Source: Stenotrophomonas sp. Marseille-Q4652
GTDB taxonomy: Bacteria > Pseudomonadota > Gammaproteobacteria > Xanthomonadales > Xanthomonadaceae
DNA: 64,000 bases
NCBI RefSeq assembly: GCF_916618915.1
Contig: NZ_CAKAKE010000001.1
Span: 2,148,501-2,212,500, forward strand
Direction of reading: 5' to 3'
Below the pieces are notes generated by a model that saw only the letters and a program-made list of their open reading frames with translations, was not told where the DNA came from and did no database searches. Positions 58,763 through 64,000 of the stretch are shown here, piece after piece. Position numbers and translations under genes: made by a program. Every line of letters begins with the position of its first letter. Within the stretch, counting starts at the first letter, position 1.

Positions 58763-59611
58763 TTAGAGTCCGGGTTTCATCGTAGCGGCTTTGGCCGCCA
58801 ACTGTTCGGCATAAGCGGCCGGCGTCAGACCGCCCAAGGTCTTCTTCGGTCGTTCCTCGTTGTACTCCCGGCGCCAGGTTTCGATCTCGGTGCGGGCGTG
58901 CAGCAGCGTCGGGAACCAGTGCTCGTTGAGGCATTCGTCCCGTAGGCGGCCGTTAAAGCTCTCGATGTAGGCGTTCTGGTTCGGCTTGCCTGGCTGGATC
59001 AGGCGCAACTGCACACCGCGCTCGTGGGCCCACGTCACCATAGTCTTGCCGCAGAACTCCTTGCCGTTGTCGGTGCGGATCACCTGCGGCAGGCCGCGGG
59101 TCAGCGCCAGCCGATCCAGCACCCGGGCCACGCCGTGGCCGGAGATGGCCCGCTCCACCTCGATCGCCACCGCCTCGTGCGTGGCATCGTCGACGATGGT
59201 CAACGCCTTGAGCACACGCCCCTCGGCGGTGCGGTCGAACACGAAGTCCATCGACCAGACCTGGTTGGCGGCTTCCGGCCGCAGCAACGGTTGGCGCTCG
59301 CCCAGCAGCACCTTCTTCCGCTTGCGCCGGCGCACTTGCAACCTGGCCTCCTGATACAGCCGTTCCACCCGCTTGTAGTTCACCGGCCACTGCTCCTGCC
59401 GCAGCTTCAGATAGATCATCCCGACGCCATAGCGCTTGTGTCGCTGCGCCAGCGCCAGGATCCGCTCGCGCAGCTCGACGTTGCCATCCGGACGCGGGAC
59501 GTAGCGCAGCGCGCTGGCGCTCATCCGTACCATGGCCAGCGCCCGTCGCTCACTCAGTCCCCGATCCACCAGATGCCGCACCAGCGTCCTGCGCACCGGT
59601 GCGGTCACCAC
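58763..59611 (-). CDS. IS3-family transposase OrfB, made by -1 frameshifting from OrfA
   Basis: The rve integrase core is complete: [11 protein letters not shown] (first Asp), [12 protein letters not shown] (second Asp) and [16 protein letters not shown] (Glu). An HTH_21 segment is near the start. The frame joins orfA in the -1 direction at the slippery heptamer A AAA AAG (59611-59617, minus strand), giving [13 protein letters not shown] codons right after it could also serve as starts. The OrfAB fusion is the active transposase in this family. Confidence 0.9.
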   Translation of the reverse strand: MVTAPVRRTLVRHLVDRGLSERRALAMVRMSASALRYVPRPDGNVELRERILALAQRHKRYGVGMIYLKLRQEQWPVNYKRVERLYQEARLQVRRRKRKKVLLGERQPLLRPEAANQVWSMDFVFDRTAEGRVLKALTIVDDATHEAVAIEVERAISGHGVARVLDRLALTRGLPQVIRTDNGKEFCGKTMVTWAHERGVQLRLIQPGKPNQNAYIESFNGRLRDECLNEHWFPTLLHARTEIETWRREYNEERPKKTLGGLTPAAYAEQLAAKAATMKPGL

Positions 59612-59874
59612 TTTTTTCGCAGGGCGTCCTTGATGACGTCGTTCTCGAACAGCTGCTCGGCCAGCAGCTTCTTCAACCGCGTGTTCTCGGACTCCAGCTC
59701 CTTGAGCCGCTTGGCCTCTGGCACGCTCATGCCGCCAAACTTGCTGCGCCACAGGTAGTAGGAGGCCTCGCTAAAGCCGTGCCTGCGGCACAGCTCCTTG
59801 ACCGGTAGGCCAGCTTCGGCTTCACGCAGGAAGCCGATGATCTGCTCTTCGGAAAAGCGCTTCTTCACGTCCAA
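59605..59874 (-). CDS. IS3-family transposase OrfA (IS407 group)
   Basis: 89 residues: [42 protein letters not shown], then a leucine zipper [18 protein letters not shown], ending LRKKW before TGA. It overlaps orfB, and the slippery A6G lies 4 bases before its stop codon. The sequence type matches IS407-group OrfA proteins. Confidence 0.92.
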   Translation of the reverse strand: MDVKKRFSEEQIIGFLREAEAGLPVKELCRRHGFSEASYYLWRSKFGGMSVPEAKRLKELESENTRLKKLLAEQLFENDVIKDALRKKW

Positions 59875-59896
59875 TCTCCGTCTCGTTGGGGATTGG

Positions 59897-59980
59897 ACTC
59901 CAAATCGACCTGCTACTCAAAGATGGGGGGACGTCGGGACTCCAAATCGAACTGCTACTCAAAGATGGGGGGACGTCGGG
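59897..59980. repeat. 42-bp direct repeat of the IS outer end
   Basis: Two copies of GACTCCAAATCGA...ACGTCGGG-type sequence, 42 bp each, one mismatch (CGACCTG against CGAACTG). Each copy contains a full IS terminal repeat. Confidence 0.9.
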
Positions 59981-60125
59981 AGCGCAGCATTCGCGCCATG
60001 CGTTCTGTAGCGACCGACTCGCCCTAGAGCAGGCAAATTCCCACGCCAGCGCCATCCGGGCTTCCCCCAACAGTCCCCACGAGCCCTCTCGATTAGCGGC
60101 GCGCGGACACCCCTGCGCGCAAAGA

Positions 60126-60152
60126 AAAACCCCCGCTTCTGGCGGGGGTTTT
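60126..60152 (-). terminator. rRNA operon terminator after the distal 5S gene
   Basis: AAAACCCCCGC and GCGGGGGTTTT form an 11-bp stem with a five-base loop (TTCTG); on the minus strand T-rich sequence (TTTTTCTTT) follows. The preceding 59981-60125 stretch shows nothing I can identify. Confidence 0.9.
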
Positions 60153-60161
60153 GGGATAAAT

Positions 60162-60275
60162 CCTGACGAGGACCTACTCTCGCATGGTTTGGACCACACT
60201 ACCATCGGCGCAGCTGCGTTTCACTTCCGAGTTCGGGATGGGATCGGGTGGTGCCACAGCGCTGTGATCGTCAGG
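60162..60275 (-). rRNA. rrf: 5S ribosomal RNA, distal copy
   Basis: About 114 nt. The minus strand reads CCTGACGATCACAGCGCTG near the 5' end, contains GAACTCGGAAGTGAAACGC and GCCGATGGTAGTGTGG, and closes with GAGAGTAGGTCC and CGTCAGG, all typical of 5S rRNA. The ends pair as helix I. It follows the proximal copy by about 97 bases. Confidence 0.95.
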
Positions 60276-60332
60276 AAGACGGTGGGCGGCGCGATGCGCC
60301 AGCCTGCAGCAGTACCCGTGTGGCGGGTAAAG

Positions 60333-60362
60333 AAAACCCCGCTGAGTTATCAGCGGGGTTTT
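60333..60362 (-). terminator. Hairpin between the two 5S genes
   Basis: AAAACCCCGCTGA and TCAGCGGGGTTTT form a perfect 13-bp stem with loop GTTA, 11 bases after the proximal 5S gene. It has terminator form but lies before another 5S gene, so read-through or processing must occur. Confidence 0.85.
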
Positions 60363-60372
60363 CGGGATAAAA

Positions 60373-60488
60373 CCCTGGCGATGACCTACTCTCGCATGGT
60401 TTGGACCACACTACCATCGGCGCGGCTGCGTTTCACTTCCGAGTTCGGGATGGGATCGGGTGGTTCCACAGCGCTAATTTCACCAGGG
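60373..60488 (-). rRNA. rrf: 5S ribosomal RNA, proximal copy
   Basis: About 116 nt, nearly identical to the distal copy in the loop regions but with a different helix I: CCTGGTGA pairs with TCGCCAGG. Located about 125 bases after the 23S 3' end. Confidence 0.95.
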
Positions 60489-60611
60489 AGACGGTTGGAG
60501 CGTCGCCATCAAGGGATCTGATGAGGCGCCTGTCTCGCATAGTTCTTGTGACGTAGCGTGCACTTGGATATCCACCGACGTTGTCGTATGGCCAAGGCAA
60601 CTTGAGGTTAT

Positions 60612-63489
<2,878 letters not shown>

Positions 63490-63710
63490 ATATAACCGCA
63501 AGTTGCCTTGGGCTACATTTGATCCAGGGGTACAAAGCCTGGATACGAATATAACGACTCAATCAATAAGAAGACATTCAAGTCTTCCGCCTTAGCCTCA
63601 CGACACGCCTGATAGATAATCTCAAACGCTCGCTACGTCACAAGTTGTAAAAGAGCAGATACCGGCCACAGTGCCGACATCTAAATTCTTTGTATGCGCG
63701 TCATTCAGAG

Positions 63711-63787
<77 letters not shown>

Positions 63788-63807
63788 AATGTTCTGTTTA
63801 GTTCAGA

Positions 63808-63883
63808 TGGTGGAGCCTGTCGGGATCGAACCGACGACCCCCTGCTTGCAAAGCAGGTGCTCTCCCAGCTGAGCTAAGGCCCC
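63808..63883 (-). tRNA. tRNA-Ala (UGC)
   Basis: Minus strand: GGGGCCTTAGCTCAGCTGG, anticodon loop TTTGCAA with UGC, T arm GGTTCGATCCC, 3' GGCTCCACCA. It lies 20 bases upstream of tRNA-Ile in the spacer. The order Ala-Ile is the reverse of the common enterobacterial Ile-Ala order. Confidence 0.97.
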
Positions 63884-63977
63884 ATATACGGGACTTCCCA
63901 ACACGACCAGGTCGTGTTGAAACTCTGAATGCAGGTTACTTGTGAGGACGCCCGACAGGACGATGCTGTCATGCTCA

Positions 63978-64000
63978 AAAGGAGGTGATCCAGCCGCACC
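63978..64000 (-). rRNA. rrs: 16S ribosomal RNA, 3' end (partial)
   Basis: The minus strand ends GGTGCGGCTGGATCACCTCC plus TTT, the universal 16S 3' end with the anti-Shine-Dalgarno sequence. The rest of the gene lies beyond the right edge. Confidence 0.97.

Larger units (their letters stand above)
58731..59980 (-). mobile_element. IS407-group IS3-family element with a tandemly duplicated outer end
   Basis: The left end CCGACGTCCCCCCGCTTTCAG and the right end (minus strand CCGACGTCCCCCCATCTTTGAG) are imperfect inverted repeats. The right end occurs twice in tandem: a 42-bp unit at 59897-59938 and 59939-59980 differing at one base. The element proper is thus about 58731-59938 plus an extra end. 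No clear 4-bp target duplication flanks it. It carries intact orfA and orfB. Confidence 0.85.

Noticed and set aside
59897..59980. CRISPR-like direct repeats
   Set aside because: Only two abutting units without spacers, matching an IS end.

Overview
The window looks like a chromosomal segment of a GC-rich gammaproteobacterium of the Xanthomonadaceae/Lysobacteraceae (Stenotrophomonas or Pseudoxanthomonas-like; genus not resolvable by eye). Supporting points are the rRNA spacer order 16S-tRNA-Ala-tRNA-Ile-23S, a Rho factor with a long disordered insert, the trx-rho and dprA-smg-topA neighbourhoods, and protein sequences typical of that family. No database search was run; names rest on motifs, length and context.

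Region 1 (1-14226) is an accessory island next to a CAU-anticodon tRNA gene. It is visibly less GC-rich than the rest. On the minus strand it holds a P4-type tyrosine integrase, a decayed second integrase, IS remnants, a 5'-truncated lipid A phosphoethanolamine transferase (eptA/mcr family) followed by dgkA, then a czcI-like gene, czcC, czcB and czcA, a P1B-4 metal ATPase, and a response regulator whose 3' end is cut by an IS3-family element running off the left edge. Together these form a Zn/Cd/Co efflux module: CzcP-like ATPase from cytoplasm to periplasm, CzcCBA across the outer membrane.

Region 2 (14227-29100) is core: the tRNA, rpoD with an extended -10 promoter, dtd, a lipid A acyltransferase, ribA, a pair of PH-domain membrane proteins, a set of cell-surface glycan genes (CDP-glycerol-type transferase, GT2, O-antigen-ligase-like, ArnT-like), then rsmB, fmt and def, i.e. 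initiator-Met handling and rRNA modification.

Region 3 (29217-39600): a LysM protein, dprA, smg, two GYF-domain membrane proteins (one fused to a type IV pilin-like segment, one to RDD), topA, a Sua5/YciO/YrdC protein, two frameshifted DUF4124-like secreted proteins, an SDR oxidoreductase and a small lipoprotein.

Region 4 (39667-58300): sppA, a MATE exporter, a DUF3106 protein coupled to a sigma-region-4-like membrane protein, a 420-bp AT-rich gap with two inverted perfect DnaA boxes before priA, a NYN-domain protein, a type II NADH dehydrogenase, rpoH, ung overlapping a two-receiver response regulator, ftsX-ftsE, rhlB, trx and rho.

Region 5 (58330-64000): an integrase N-terminal fragment cut by an IS407-group IS3 element whose outer end is duplicated in tandem, then an rRNA operon read on the minus strand: 16S 3' end, tRNA-Ala(UGC), tRNA-Ile(GAU), 23S and two diverged 5S genes, each with its own terminator.

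The most unusual items are the GYF-pilin fusion that has lost the prepilin processing signals, the inverted DnaA-box pair outside any recognisable oriC, the nested decay around eptA, the two-receiver protein with a dead first receiver, and the covarying tandem 5S genes. I did not find a defence system, CRISPR array or clearly new multi-gene pathway.
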